Below the pieces are notes generated by a model. It was not told the origin of the DNA. It ran no database searches and worked only from the letters and a program-made list of their open reading frames with translations. Positions 42,461 to 50,594 of a stretch of DNA of 64,000 bases are shown here, piece after piece. Numbering within the stretch: the stretch's first letter is position 1; each line of letters begins with the position of its first letter. The DNA is from JAAYDS01 sp012729155 (lineage in GTDB: Bacteria; Chloroflexota; Anaerolineae; UBA1429). The position numbers and the translations under genes are program-made. The stretch is from positions 1 through 64,000 of the forward strand of contig DAIPBO010000008.1 in NCBI GenBank assembly GCA_036774405.1. The letters run 5' to 3'.

Positions 42461-42991
42461 ATGCGACCGATTCGCTTCAACGAGAGCTACTATGTGGTGC
42501 CTCCCGCGGCGCTGGATGCTGATCCTGCCGGCGATATGCGCGCCATGTTGTTCAGGTTGAGCCGTGCCGAGAGTGGCCTGGAAGAGTGCGAGCTACAGCG
42601 CCGCAATGATCTGCAGGAGATACTGATCGAGCTGATCGAGCTCTCTGATCGGGTAATGGCAGCTGTCGAGAGCGCCGACGCCTCGAGCGATACTCGCGAG
42701 ACGGCGGTGGTGAATGGGTTGGTGGGCTTTGGGCGGACACTGCGCGAACTGCTAGATCGTCATCAGGTAGAGGCTCTGACGACCATCGGTCTGCCCATGG
42801 ATGAGAGCGTGGCTGTCGCCGTCAAGTTTGAGTCTGGGGGGCAGGTGCCTGTGGGAACGGTGCTACGCGAGCAGCGCATTGGCTATCGTTGGCCACATGG
42901 CCTGCTGCGAAAGGCTGAAGTGGTGGTTTGTGGCTCGGCGACGCGCGGCCAGGGCACCCCGGCGGCATCAGGGCCGGCGCCAGTGGCGTAG
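42461..42991 (+). CDS. GrpE-like nucleotide-exchange factor
   Basis: 176 aa. The helix LQEILIELIELSDRVMAAVE and the C-terminal half (LDRHQVEALTTIGLPMDESV, VGTVLREQRIGYRWPHGLLR, AEVVVCGS) follow the GrpE pattern of coiled helix then beta domain. The N-terminal coiled coil is short. GrpE releases ADP from DnaK, but dnaK and dnaJ are not nearby, so it may serve another Hsp70 or be specialised. I use ATG 42461 (GGAGG at 42452-42456) because a consensus promoter lies between it and earlier starts. Confidence 0.7.
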   Translation: MRPIRFNESYYVVPPAALDADPAGDMRAMLFRLSRAESGLEECELQRRNDLQEILIELIELSDRVMAAVESADASSDTRETAVVNGLVGFGRTLRELLDRHQVEALTTIGLPMDESVAVAVKFESGGQVPVGTVLREQRIGYRWPHGLLRKAEVVVCGSATRGQGTPAASGPAPVA

Positions 42992-43000
42992 GAGGAGAGC

Positions 43001-43528
43001 ATGACCGAGCACCTGACCGCCTGCCCCTATTGTGGCGATGTCTTGCCCGCCGAGGATGCCATCTGCCCGGCATGCCACGAGAACCTGGCCGGGCTGATCC
43101 AGCTTGAGAAGCGGCACCTGCTGCTCTATAACGAGGCTCTAGACGCCGCCCGCTCGGGCGATCTCGAAAGCGCGCGGGTGGTGCTATTGATGAGCCTGCG
43201 TGCCCGCAGCGACTTTGGCCCGGGTTACCGGTTGCTCGCCAAGGTGTATGCTGCGCAGGGCAACGTCGCACAGGCACGCCTGGCGGCACAGGCGGCGCTC
43301 AAGCGGCTGCCGGGCGACGCTGATCTCGAGGACCTGATCAAGGGGCTCGATCAGAGCACGCATGCGGACATATTAGCTCAAGAGAGCATAGACGGTCATC
43401 CGGCGGCACCCCCGCCGAGCGAGGCCTCGGCCGAGCGCAAGGACATCGTTGCTGCCTATGGCGCCGGGGCTGCCCTTGTAGGGTTGGGGGCCTTTATCGT
43501 GGGCCTGTTGCGCGGTGGCCGAGATTGA
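43001..43528 (+). CDS. Zinc-ribbon/TPR membrane-anchored protein
   Basis: 175 aa: a zinc ribbon (CPYCGDVLPAEDAICPACHE, residues 8-27), a TPR-like pair of helices (about 35-105: NEALDAARSGDLESARVVLL, RLLAKVYAAQGNVAQARLAA), a disordered Pro/Ser linker and one C-terminal membrane helix. The same ribbon type begins the pseudokinase and the kinase-operon proteins, which suggests membership of one system. It is 9 bp after the GrpE-like gene. No enzymatic function is visible. Confidence 0.75.
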   Translation: MTEHLTACPYCGDVLPAEDAICPACHENLAGLIQLEKRHLLLYNEALDAARSGDLESARVVLLMSLRARSDFGPGYRLLAKVYAAQGNVAQARLAAQAALKRLPGDADLEDLIKGLDQSTHADILAQESIDGHPAAPPPSEASAERKDIVAAYGAGAALVGLGAFIVGLLRGGRD

Positions 43529-43553
43529 CGCCAACGCCAGCCCATGCTATCAT
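43525..43553 (+). promoter_or_regulatory. Promoter of the T-box/serS unit
   Basis: TTGACG (43525-43530), 17-bp spacer, TATCAT (43548-43553). The -35 overlaps the stop codon of the preceding gene; the predicted start near 43560 coincides with the beginning of the T-box leader. Confidence 0.7.
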
Positions 43554-43559
43554 CGTGGC

Positions 43560-43807
43560 AACAAGCAGAGACGGAGATGACGCGTCCTGGCAGTCTGCAC
43601 AGAGAGCCGGCGAATGGTGTGAGCCGGTCAGACACGAGGCGATATCCACTCCCGAGCTGCCCGCGTAAAGGGCAAGGCCCCTAGAGCGGCGCCGGAGCTC
43701 ACCGTTATCGAGCAGCCCCACGGGCACTGAGGCTGTGCACGGCACAGCAAAGATAGGTGGCACCACGAGCAGCGCTCTCGTCCTATTGGCGAGAGCGCTA
43801 TTCTTTT
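43560..43807 (+). promoter_or_regulatory. T-box riboswitch, serine-type, controlling serS
   Basis: The leader has the T-box AGAGAG element (43601-43606) and GGTGTGAGCCGG (43616-43627) of stem I, a candidate specifier codon TCC (43645-43647) and the T-box core AGGTGGCACCACG (43755-43767). The bulge TGGC (43758-43761) complements the GCCA end of tRNA-Ser, which carries discriminator G. The terminator AGCGCTCTCG / CGAGAGCGCT (43771-43780, 43790-43799) with ATTCTTTT follows. Uncharged tRNA-Ser would favour the antiterminator and allow serS expression. Confidence 0.85.
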
Positions 43808-43826
43808 ACATGGCGAGGTGAAGAAA

Positions 43827-45104
43827 ATGATCGATCTGGCGTTCATTCGCGAGAATCCCGCAAAGATCAGAGAGGCCCTGCAAGCGCTCAACAGCTCTGG
43901 CCCGCTTGAGGAAATCCTTGCGCTCGACCAGCAGCGCCGTGACGTGCTCATCGAGGTCGAAAGGCTGCGAGCTGAGCGCAATCGCGTGTCAAAGGAGATC
44001 CCCCGCGTCAGCGACGCGGCCGAACGCCAGAGGCTCATTGAGGCGATGCGTGGCGTGGCCGACCAGATCAAAGACCTCGAGGTGACGCTGGGCCCAGTCG
44101 CAGAGCGCCTGCAAGCTGCTCTGCTCGAGATGCCCAACTTGCCAGACCCCTCAGTGCCGATGGGGCCCGACGAGACGCACAACGTGGTGGTGCGCCAGGT
44201 GGGCGATCTGCCCACGTTTGGCTTTGCTCCCAAGGCGCACTGGGACCTGGGCACCGACCTGGGCTTGATCGACTTTGAGCGCGGCGTCAAGCTCTCTGGC
44301 ACGCGCTTTTATCTGCTACGCGACGCCGGCGCCAGGCTACAGCGCGCTCTCATCGCCTGGATGCTCGATGTGCATACGCAACAGCACGGCTATGGTGAAG
44401 TGTATCCGCCGTACATGGTGCGTGCTCAAGCGCTAGTAGGCACCGGGAACCTGCCCAAGTTCGGCGACAATCTCTACCACGATGCTGAAGAAGACCTATG
44501 GCTCATCCCCACGGCAGAGGTGCCCGTCACGAACATGTATGGTGACGAGATCCTCGACGAAACGACACTGCCCATCTACCATGTTGCGTATACGGCCTGC
44601 TTCCGTCGTGAAAAGATGTCGGCAGGCAAAGACACTCGAGGCATCAAGCGGGGCCATCAGTTTGACAAGGTCGAGATGGTCAAGTTCGTGCATCCTGACC
44701 GGTCAATGATCGAGCTCGAGACGCTGGTCGACAACGCAGCAGACATCTGCCGGCAACTCGAACTGCCGCATCGCATCGTGCAGATGTGCACCGGCGATCT
44801 CAGCTTTTCGGCTGCCATCAAATTCGACGTCGAGGTATGGGCGCCTGGCTGTGGCGAGTGGCTCGAGGTGTCCTCATGCAGCAACTTTAAGGACTTTCAA
44901 GCTAGGCGTGCCAACATTCGCTTCCGTCCTGCCGATGGCGGCAAGGTACAGTATGTTCATACGCTCAATGGCTCAGGCCTGGCCCTGCCGCGCACACTGA
45001 TAGCCGTGATGGAGAACTACCAGCAGGCGGATGGCAGCATCGTGGTGCCGGCGGTGCTGCGCCCCTACATGGGGGGCGTCGCGCGTATCGGCCGGCGTTG
45101 CTAG
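43827..45104 (+). CDS. serS: Seryl-tRNA synthetase
   Basis: Class II synthetase, 425 aa. The N-terminal coiled-coil arm (residues 1-105) begins MIDLAFIRENPAKIREAL. Motif 2 is FRREKMSAGKDTRGIKRGHQ and motif 3 is NGSGLALPRTLIAVMENYQ; IPTAEVPVTNMY and VSSCSNFKDFQARR are conserved active-site parts. ATG 43827 has GAGGTG six bases before it; an in-frame GTG at 43818 is inside that site. It is regulated by the T-box upstream and converges on the membrane kinase gene with a 4-bp overlap of stops. Confidence 0.96.
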   Translation: MIDLAFIRENPAKIREALQALNSSGPLEEILALDQQRRDVLIEVERLRAERNRVSKEIPRVSDAAERQRLIEAMRGVADQIKDLEVTLGPVAERLQAALLEMPNLPDPSVPMGPDETHNVVVRQVGDLPTFGFAPKAHWDLGTDLGLIDFERGVKLSGTRFYLLRDAGARLQRALIAWMLDVHTQQHGYGEVYPPYMVRAQALVGTGNLPKFGDNLYHDAEEDLWLIPTAEVPVTNMYGDEILDETTLPIYHVAYTACFRREKMSAGKDTRGIKRGHQFDKVEMVKFVHPDRSMIELETLVDNAADICRQLELPHRIVQMCTGDLSFSAAIKFDVEVWAPGCGEWLEVSSCSNFKDFQARRANIRFRPADGGKVQYVHTLNGSGLALPRTLIAVMENYQQADGSIVVPAVLRPYMGGVARIGRRC

Positions 45105-47014
45105 CGCGCAAACGAGCGCCAAACGCCCTTGATGGCGCCAAGGACGCCGCTCGCCAACACCACGGCTACGATCACGATCAGCCACAGTGCGATGAGCAAT
45201 GTTGGCGGCCCCAGAACGGCCGCCAGCGCCATTCCCAGCGGTGGCATAAACCCGATAACGGGCCCGACCAGCTTGTCGAGAGTGGAGTTGGCGAGCAGCA
45301 GGTCTCTGCCATAGTGCAGGCCCACACCTGCTCCTACGCTCAGTGCCGCCCAAAGCAGCCAGAAAAGCCACGGGCTGCGACGAAAAGGCCGCACCAGCTT
45401 CTGGCTCATACTGGCTCCCCAGCGACCTGCCGCCACGATGCCGCGCCAGGCCGTTGGCACCGCCGTCGAAAAGGCGCGCCAGAGGATGCGGAGCACCTCG
45501 CGCCACACCGATACTCGCGCCAGAATCGACACCTGGACCGGGCCTGCCGCGGCTGTGCTGTCGGTCGCACCTTCCGTCTCACACACGAGCGTCACTGTGC
45601 CCTGTTGTTGCCGCCGGAGAGGCAGGTCTTCTGCGTGCACGGTCACTGTCAGCTCAACCGGACGCCCCGCCCAGAGGTGCAGCGTAGTCGGGAAGGCCTC
45701 AATCCAGGGCTCATCTGCCGAGACGCTCACCTGGGCATAGCCGCGGCTGCGATTGTCTATCTTGAGATGCTCGATAAGCGCCGCCTCGCGCGCGATGCTA
45801 CCCAAGTTGATACTGGGCTGGCTAGCTTCTACCTGTGGGTGCGGTAGGCCAGGGTCGACGATGTGCAGAAATCTCTCCAGTCCTCGATCCTGATTCTGCT
45901 CGCCTTTTCTGATCTCGTCGGCGGCCACGGCAAGATCGAGCCGGTTGAGGTCGCCTAGCCAGCGCTGGAAATCGCCCTGATATAGAAAGCGCCTCGCTAC
46001 GTCCCAATGCTGGTCGCACAGGGTGGGAAGGGCCCCCACCGTGCGGATCTGAACATTGCCGGGAAAGGTGAACGCCTCCAGAGTGCGGCTTGGGGTGCTG
46101 AGCGTCTCGAGTGCCACGCGCAGCTCTGACGCGGTGCTGCGACGTTCGGGGTCGGGCCGCAGGGCGCGTTCTAGCGCCAGCGCCAGCTCTTGTGGCAAAG
46201 CAGCCAACTTGGGCCACTTGAACGGGTGATCGCGAGGGTCGTCGTCGGTGAGTAGATGATAGATGGTCGCCGCAGCGGCAAACACATCAGAGCGCGGCAC
46301 CGGCCGCCCGCGATACTGCTCTGGCGGCGCATAACCGTCAGTGCCATACACGGCCGCGTCTGCTCCATCATTACCGACGTTACCGCCCTGGCGCACGCCG
46401 GCAGTGCCAAAGTCCACCAGGCGCACATCGCCCAGTTGCGCCTCGAGGATCAGGTTAGCCGGTTTGATGTCGAGGTGCATCACCGGGCGTTGCTGGCCGT
46501 GCAGGTATTCTAGAATGCGGCACAGCTGCACGGCATAGCGGATGACCTCTTCGCGGTGAATCATGGCGCCTGGGGCGGTGGAGCGCCCCCCCAGGCGCCG
46601 CGTCACAAACGATTCGAGGTTTCGCCCCTCGATGTACTCCATCACCAGGTAGTAGCCGCCCGATTCCTCAAAGAAGGTGTAGATCTTGGGGATGCCCGGG
46701 TGATTCAGATAGGCGAGGGTACGCCCCTCTTCTTCAAATCTCTGTCGCGCCTGCCGGCGCTGCTGTTCGTCTGAGGCATCATAATAAGTCAGCATCTGCT
46801 TGATAACGCAGAGCCGGCCAAAGGCGCGTGTATCGCGCGCCAGGTAGATGGCCCCCATGCCCCCTTTGGAGATGGAGCGTACGATCTCATAGTCACCGCC
46901 GCGCAGAGCGCCGGTCAGCTCGGTGGGCGTGGCTGTGGGGCGCCCACAATGCGGGCAGAACCGCGACTGTGGGCGCAACGGGGCGCCGCAGGCCGGGCAG
47001 GCGTAGTGTGTCAT
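45101..47014 (-). CDS. Membrane Ser/Thr protein kinase with zinc ribbon
   Basis: 637 aa. A zinc ribbon (CPACGAPLRPQSRFCPHCG) leads into a complete Hanks-type kinase (about 40-300): SKGGMGAIYLA glycine loop, VIKQML lysine, HLDIKPANLI catalytic loop, VDFGTAG DFG and APPEQYRG. One Ig-like unit (PSINLGS to EPWIEA) resembles the repeats of the pseudokinase at 38.3 kb. Two to three membrane helices close the protein, so the kinase is cytoplasmic. Its ATG overlaps the FHA gene stop by 4 bp: last gene of a five-gene operon. Confidence 0.88.
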   Translation of the reverse strand: MTHYACPACGAPLRPQSRFCPHCGRPTATPTELTGALRGGDYEIVRSISKGGMGAIYLARDTRAFGRLCVIKQMLTYYDASDEQQRRQARQRFEEEGRTLAYLNHPGIPKIYTFFEESGGYYLVMEYIEGRNLESFVTRRLGGRSTAPGAMIHREEVIRYAVQLCRILEYLHGQQRPVMHLDIKPANLILEAQLGDVRLVDFGTAGVRQGGNVGNDGADAAVYGTDGYAPPEQYRGRPVPRSDVFAAAATIYHLLTDDDPRDHPFKWPKLAALPQELALALERALRPDPERRSTASELRVALETLSTPSRTLEAFTFPGNVQIRTVGALPTLCDQHWDVARRFLYQGDFQRWLGDLNRLDLAVAADEIRKGEQNQDRGLERFLHIVDPGLPHPQVEASQPSINLGSIAREAALIEHLKIDNRSRGYAQVSVSADEPWIEAFPTTLHLWAGRPVELTVTVHAEDLPLRRQQQGTVTLVCETEGATDSTAAAGPVQVSILARVSVWREVLRILWRAFSTAVPTAWRGIVAAGRWGASMSQKLVRPFRRSPWLFWLLWAALSVGAGVGLHYGRDLLLANSTLDKLVGPVIGFMPPLGMALAAVLGPPTLLIALWLIVIVAVVLASGVLGAIKGVWRSFAR

Positions 47015-48054
47015 CCGGCGCGGAACACCAGCTTGACCTTGCCGGCACGTATTTCGTCGCCATCGTGCAGCGCCACTGGCAGTCCGGGCTGCAGCCGAGT
47101 GCGGTTGAGCCAGGTCGCGTTGGTGCTGTTCAGGTCTTGAATGGCGAACTGGCCTTCTCCGACGGTGATCTTAAAGTGGCGCCTCGAAACGCCCCCAGCT
47201 TCGCCGCCGTGAGGCGTCAGGTCGACATCGGGGAAGGTGTTCGAGAAGGGATCTTCACGGCCGACCAACACTTCACCAGGCCCCAAGAGGGCGATGGTCG
47301 CGCCGCTATCGGGCACAAAGAGGTGCGGCCCCACAGGCGTGGGCGCGGTGACGGCAGCGGTTGCTGTCAGGTCGGCGGGTTGTGCTGGCGGCATGCCGGT
47401 CTCTGCCTTGGCGGGCGTGGCGCTGGAAGCGGCCGGAGCGCTACTCGTCACTGTTGCTGCCGCAGGCCCTACAAGGGCAGCACCACAGAAATCGCAGAAG
47501 GCATCCTCGGGGGCTACGTGAGCACCACACGAAGGACACTCGCTGGGTGCAGACGGTGCCGCTTCCGGCTCGCCAAGGCTCTGCGACGCCTCGGGCGACA
47601 GGACAGGCGCCGGCGCGACGGATGGCTCGGCTGGCGCGGGTTCTGCAGTCTGCTCGTTGACCGTGGCCGTTGGCTGCCCTGTCTCCGTTGTGGAGGCCGC
47701 TGCCAGTGCCGCCCCGCATTTGGCGCAGAAGGCGTCATCGGGCTCTGCCTGAGCGCCACAGCGCGGGCATGCCAGCGCTACCGGCTCGACGACAGGCTGC
47801 ATCACGGCCGGCGCTGCCGCCACAGCCGCTGCCTCAGGGGCTGGGCCCTCAAGCGGAGCGCCGCACTCGCCGCAGAACAGCTCGCCAGGCGTGTTCACGC
47901 CGCCGCACCGGGTGCATGTGCCAGCCTGGGCTGTCGGCTGATCGGCGGATACGGCCTCTGGCAGAGGCGTCACAGGCTGCGCCAGGCGCTGGCCGCACTG
48001 GTCACAAAACACCGCGTCACTCTGATTCTCGTTGCCGCACTTGGGGCATTTCAT
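47011..48054 (-). CDS. Protein with four zinc ribbons and a C-terminal FHA domain
   Basis: 347 aa. Four tandem double-CxxC ribbons (CPKC..CDQC, CTRC..CGEC, CPRC..CAKC, CPSC..CDFC) are spaced by Ala/Pro-rich linkers. The last 95 residues form an FHA domain (VLVGREDPFSN, GGVSRRHFKI, IQDLNSTNATWLN), which binds phosphothreonine. It is probably an adaptor for the neighbouring kinases. I use ATG 48054, with AAGGAG upstream; the preceding VWA gene ends 23 bp earlier. Confidence 0.85.
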   Translation of the reverse strand: MKCPKCGNENQSDAVFCDQCGQRLAQPVTPLPEAVSADQPTAQAGTCTRCGGVNTPGELFCGECGAPLEGPAPEAAAVAAAPAVMQPVVEPVALACPRCGAQAEPDDAFCAKCGAALAAASTTETGQPTATVNEQTAEPAPAEPSVAPAPVLSPEASQSLGEPEAAPSAPSECPSCGAHVAPEDAFCDFCGAALVGPAAATVTSSAPAASSATPAKAETGMPPAQPADLTATAAVTAPTPVGPHLFVPDSGATIALLGPGEVLVGREDPFSNTFPDVDLTPHGGEAGGVSRRHFKITVGEGQFAIQDLNSTNATWLNRTRLQPGLPVALHDGDEIRAGKVKLVFRAG

Positions 48055-48077
48055 GTCTGGCTCCTTTGCGCCTCTCA

Positions 48078-49325
48078 TCACAGCTCTTGGGTGAGCTTGC
48101 GGGTCTGGTAACGTAGCTTCTTTGTGCCGCCCGACGACATCTGACCAGCCTGTTCCAGGTTGTCGGCCTCCTGGTTGGCCGCGCGTGCGAGGTCATCCTC
48201 ACCGAGTTCGAGCAACCGGGTTGCTGCGGCGCGCAGCTTTTGCGTCGCGCCGATGATGTTGCCCTGTTGCGCCTCTTCCAGAGCACGTGTTTGTAGCTTG
48301 AACGCGGTCACCTTCTCGACGATGTTCATCAGGGTGGGGTCGTATGTGCGCACCAGGGCTGGGTCTGTTACATAGTCAACCACGATGTCGCTGCGCCCTG
48401 ACACGTCCGAGGTGTGCTCCAACGGCAAATCATAGCCGAGCTGCGCCTGGGCGATGCGAAAGCGCCCCGCTTGTCGTGGCGGCAACACCAGTTCTACCAG
48501 CAGCGACTTGCCTTGTTCGGCATCGAGTTCCCCGAGTTCGACCTGCACATCATGCTCGCCGATGGGCGCATAGCCCAGGTTGGCGATCACCGGCGTCACC
48601 TGCCATACCTGCCGCGGAACCACGCCCGACACCAGCCGCAGCGTTACCCGCGCATTGCGCACAATCGCCCTCTGTGAGCGCTCGACTGTCTGCGAAAAAA
48701 GCGGCACGATCTCGTCAGGCGATTCGATCAAGTCCGAGTTGCCGCTACTGCGGCGGGCCATCTCGTCCAGCAGCGATTCATTCCAGTCACTGCCCAGACC
48801 AAAGGCCTGGATTGCGATATGGTGGTCGCCGGCCTCGTTCGCCAGGCGGAGACACTGCTCCTCGTCGCCGTAGGTCTGCCCGTCTGTCAAGAGGATCACC
48901 TGGTTAACCCTGTTCTTGTCAAAGCGGCGGTACACCTCGCGCAGGCCCAGGCTCAGCCCGCGGCTCATCTGCGTGCCGCCTCCGGCCCTGATGCGCGCAA
49001 TCTGATCGGCAAGCGAGCGGTGTTCGCTCATACGCGCCCCCGCCGCAACCACATCGGCCCGGTCATTGAAGGTTGTCACCGACACCAAGTCATCAGTAGA
49101 GACCTTGCCGAGCGCCAGACGCACGGCGTCGATCAGCCGCGCGATTTTCTCGCCGCGCATCGAGCCGCTGCGGTCGAGCACAAAGCCGAAATTGAGCGCC
49201 ATGCGCGAGCGGGCAATGGTCTCGCCCGGTTTGGCCGTCAACAGCGCATACACCAGCTGGGGGGTACTGGTCACGGGCACATACCCCTTGTTGAGACGAG
49301 TCGTCAGAGAAACGTGTTCAGGCAT
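48078..49325 (-). CDS. VWA-domain protein (von Willebrand factor type A)
   Basis: 415 aa. The MIDAS metal site is FVLDRSGSMRGEKI, with TTFND, GGTQMSRGL and VILLTDGQTYGDEE completing the A domain (about residues 45-215). A beta-rich middle part (ARVTLRLVSG to GYDLPLE) and a C-terminal helical bundle follow. No signal peptide. VWA proteins mediate metal-dependent protein contacts; here it sits between a PP2C phosphatase and an FHA adaptor gene, suggesting an assembly partner of the kinase system. Confidence 0.88.
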   Translation of the reverse strand: MPEHVSLTTRLNKGYVPVTSTPQLVYALLTAKPGETIARSRMALNFGFVLDRSGSMRGEKIARLIDAVRLALGKVSTDDLVSVTTFNDRADVVAAGARMSEHRSLADQIARIRAGGGTQMSRGLSLGLREVYRRFDKNRVNQVILLTDGQTYGDEEQCLRLANEAGDHHIAIQAFGLGSDWNESLLDEMARRSSGNSDLIESPDEIVPLFSQTVERSQRAIVRNARVTLRLVSGVVPRQVWQVTPVIANLGYAPIGEHDVQVELGELDAEQGKSLLVELVLPPRQAGRFRIAQAQLGYDLPLEHTSDVSGRSDIVVDYVTDPALVRTYDPTLMNIVEKVTAFKLQTRALEEAQQGNIIGATQKLRAAATRLLELGEDDLARAANQEADNLEQAGQMSSGGTKKLRYQTRKLTQEL

Positions 49326-49340
49326 GTTGCCGCCCTCCGA

Positions 49341-50594
49341 TCAAAATGCGCCTGTATTGAGCTGGGCGACGATCACAGAGATGTTGTCGTCGCCACCTGC
49401 CGCGTTGGCACGGTCTACCAGCAAATCGCAGGCCCGTTGCGGGTCTGATTCGCTCATCAGCACCTCCTCGATGCCGTCATCACGCAGCATCTCCCAGAGG
49501 CCGTCGCTGCACAGTAGCAGGCGTGCGTTGACGATCATCTCTTCGCAGAACAAATCGAGCCGAGCCGGCTCGGCCTCGCCCAGGCTGTTGTAGATCACAT
49601 TGCGGTGAGGATGAGAGAACACTTCTTTCGCGGTGAGCTTGCCGGCATCGACGAGCCGTTGCACCAGTGAGTGGTCGTGGGTGATCTGCCGCAGCCCATG
49701 CTCGTCATAGAGGTAGGCGCGGCTATCGCCCACATTGACGATGTGCACGCTACTGTCGAGCACCAATGCGGCTACGAGGGTGCTGCTCATGTCGTTGCTC
49801 TGTTCTGCTCTGGCGGCGGCCACGGCGCGGTCGGCTGCCAGAGCTGCAGAGGCCAGCACATCGTCGGCGCTGCGCGCCAGGGGTTGTCCCAGCAGGGCAG
49901 GCGCCCAGAACTCGATGTAGACCTCTTGCCAGAGGTGCTGCACGGCGAGCCGGCTGGCAACCTCGCCCGATGCCTGCCCCCCCAGACCATCGGCCACCAC
50001 GAACAGCCCCAGGCGGCGCTCGCCGGTGCGCTCGTAGACGCGGCTGTCGATGGCATCCTCATTGACTTTGCGCTGTGCGCCAGTGTCGGTGCGCAGGCCA
50101 ACGCGAAGCACAGCCCAGTCTGTGCGCTCGCGCTGCACGCTCATCGGCCGCTCGATAGTGACGAAATAGTCGCGCTCGCCAACAGTGAGGTGCTCATCGT
50201 GAGGTGGCGGCTCCTGGTGACGCTGCTCGACAATGCGCACAAAGCATGGAGCATCTGTCGCGGCGCCGCACTCGGCGCAAAAGCCGTCGGGCTCGTCGGC
50301 GCACAGTGCGCCGCAGTTGGCGCAGCGGTCAAGGTCGATAGCACGAAAAGTGCGCGTTTCGGGCGTCTCTTCGAGCTGTTGCACGATCTGGAAGCGTTGC
50401 TGTAACAGACTGCCGGGCTCCAGCGTCTCGAGCACTTGATCGTGCTCGATCAACAGCGGGCGTGTTGCCTGCCCCGACGCTTTAGGAGCGGCAGCCGATA
50501 CCTCAGCATCAATCGCGTTGAGCCTCACGCCGCAGCGTGCACAGAAACAGGCGTTCTCACGGTTACTCCAGCCACAGTCCTGGCAGATGATCAT
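49341..50594 (-). CDS. PP2C-type Ser/Thr phosphatase with zinc ribbons
   Basis: 417 aa. PP2C motifs: RTDTGAQRKVNEDA, VVADGLGGQASGEVAS, NVGDSRAYLYDE, LLLCSDGLWEML and GGDDNISVIVAQ, giving the metal-binding aspartates. It would reverse phosphorylation by the neighbouring kinases. In front are a zinc ribbon (CQDCGWSNRENACFCARCG), a short kinase-N-lobe-like stretch (GSLLQQRFQIVQQL) and another ribbon (CANC..CAEC). Its start overlaps the kinase-FHA stop (ATGA), and the VWA gene follows after 15 bp. Confidence 0.9.
   Translation of the reverse strand: MIICQDCGWSNRENACFCARCGVRLNAIDAEVSAAAPKASGQATRPLLIEHDQVLETLEPGSLLQQRFQIVQQLEETPETRTFRAIDLDRCANCGALCADEPDGFCAECGAATDAPCFVRIVEQRHQEPPPHDEHLTVGERDYFVTIERPMSVQRERTDWAVLRVGLRTDTGAQRKVNEDAIDSRVYERTGERRLGLFVVADGLGGQASGEVASRLAVQHLWQEVYIEFWAPALLGQPLARSADDVLASAALAADRAVAAARAEQSNDMSSTLVAALVLDSSVHIVNVGDSRAYLYDEHGLRQITHDHSLVQRLVDAGKLTAKEVFSHPHRNVIYNSLGEAEPARLDLFCEEMIVNARLLLCSDGLWEMLRDDGIEEVLMSESDPQRACDLLVDRANAAGGDDNISVIVAQLNTGAF

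Noticed and set aside
46828..48111. 427-aa plus-strand open frame
   Set aside because: Antisense to the FHA/zinc-ribbon and membrane kinase genes, rich in Arg/Cys/His low complexity, no family features; high-GC shadow.
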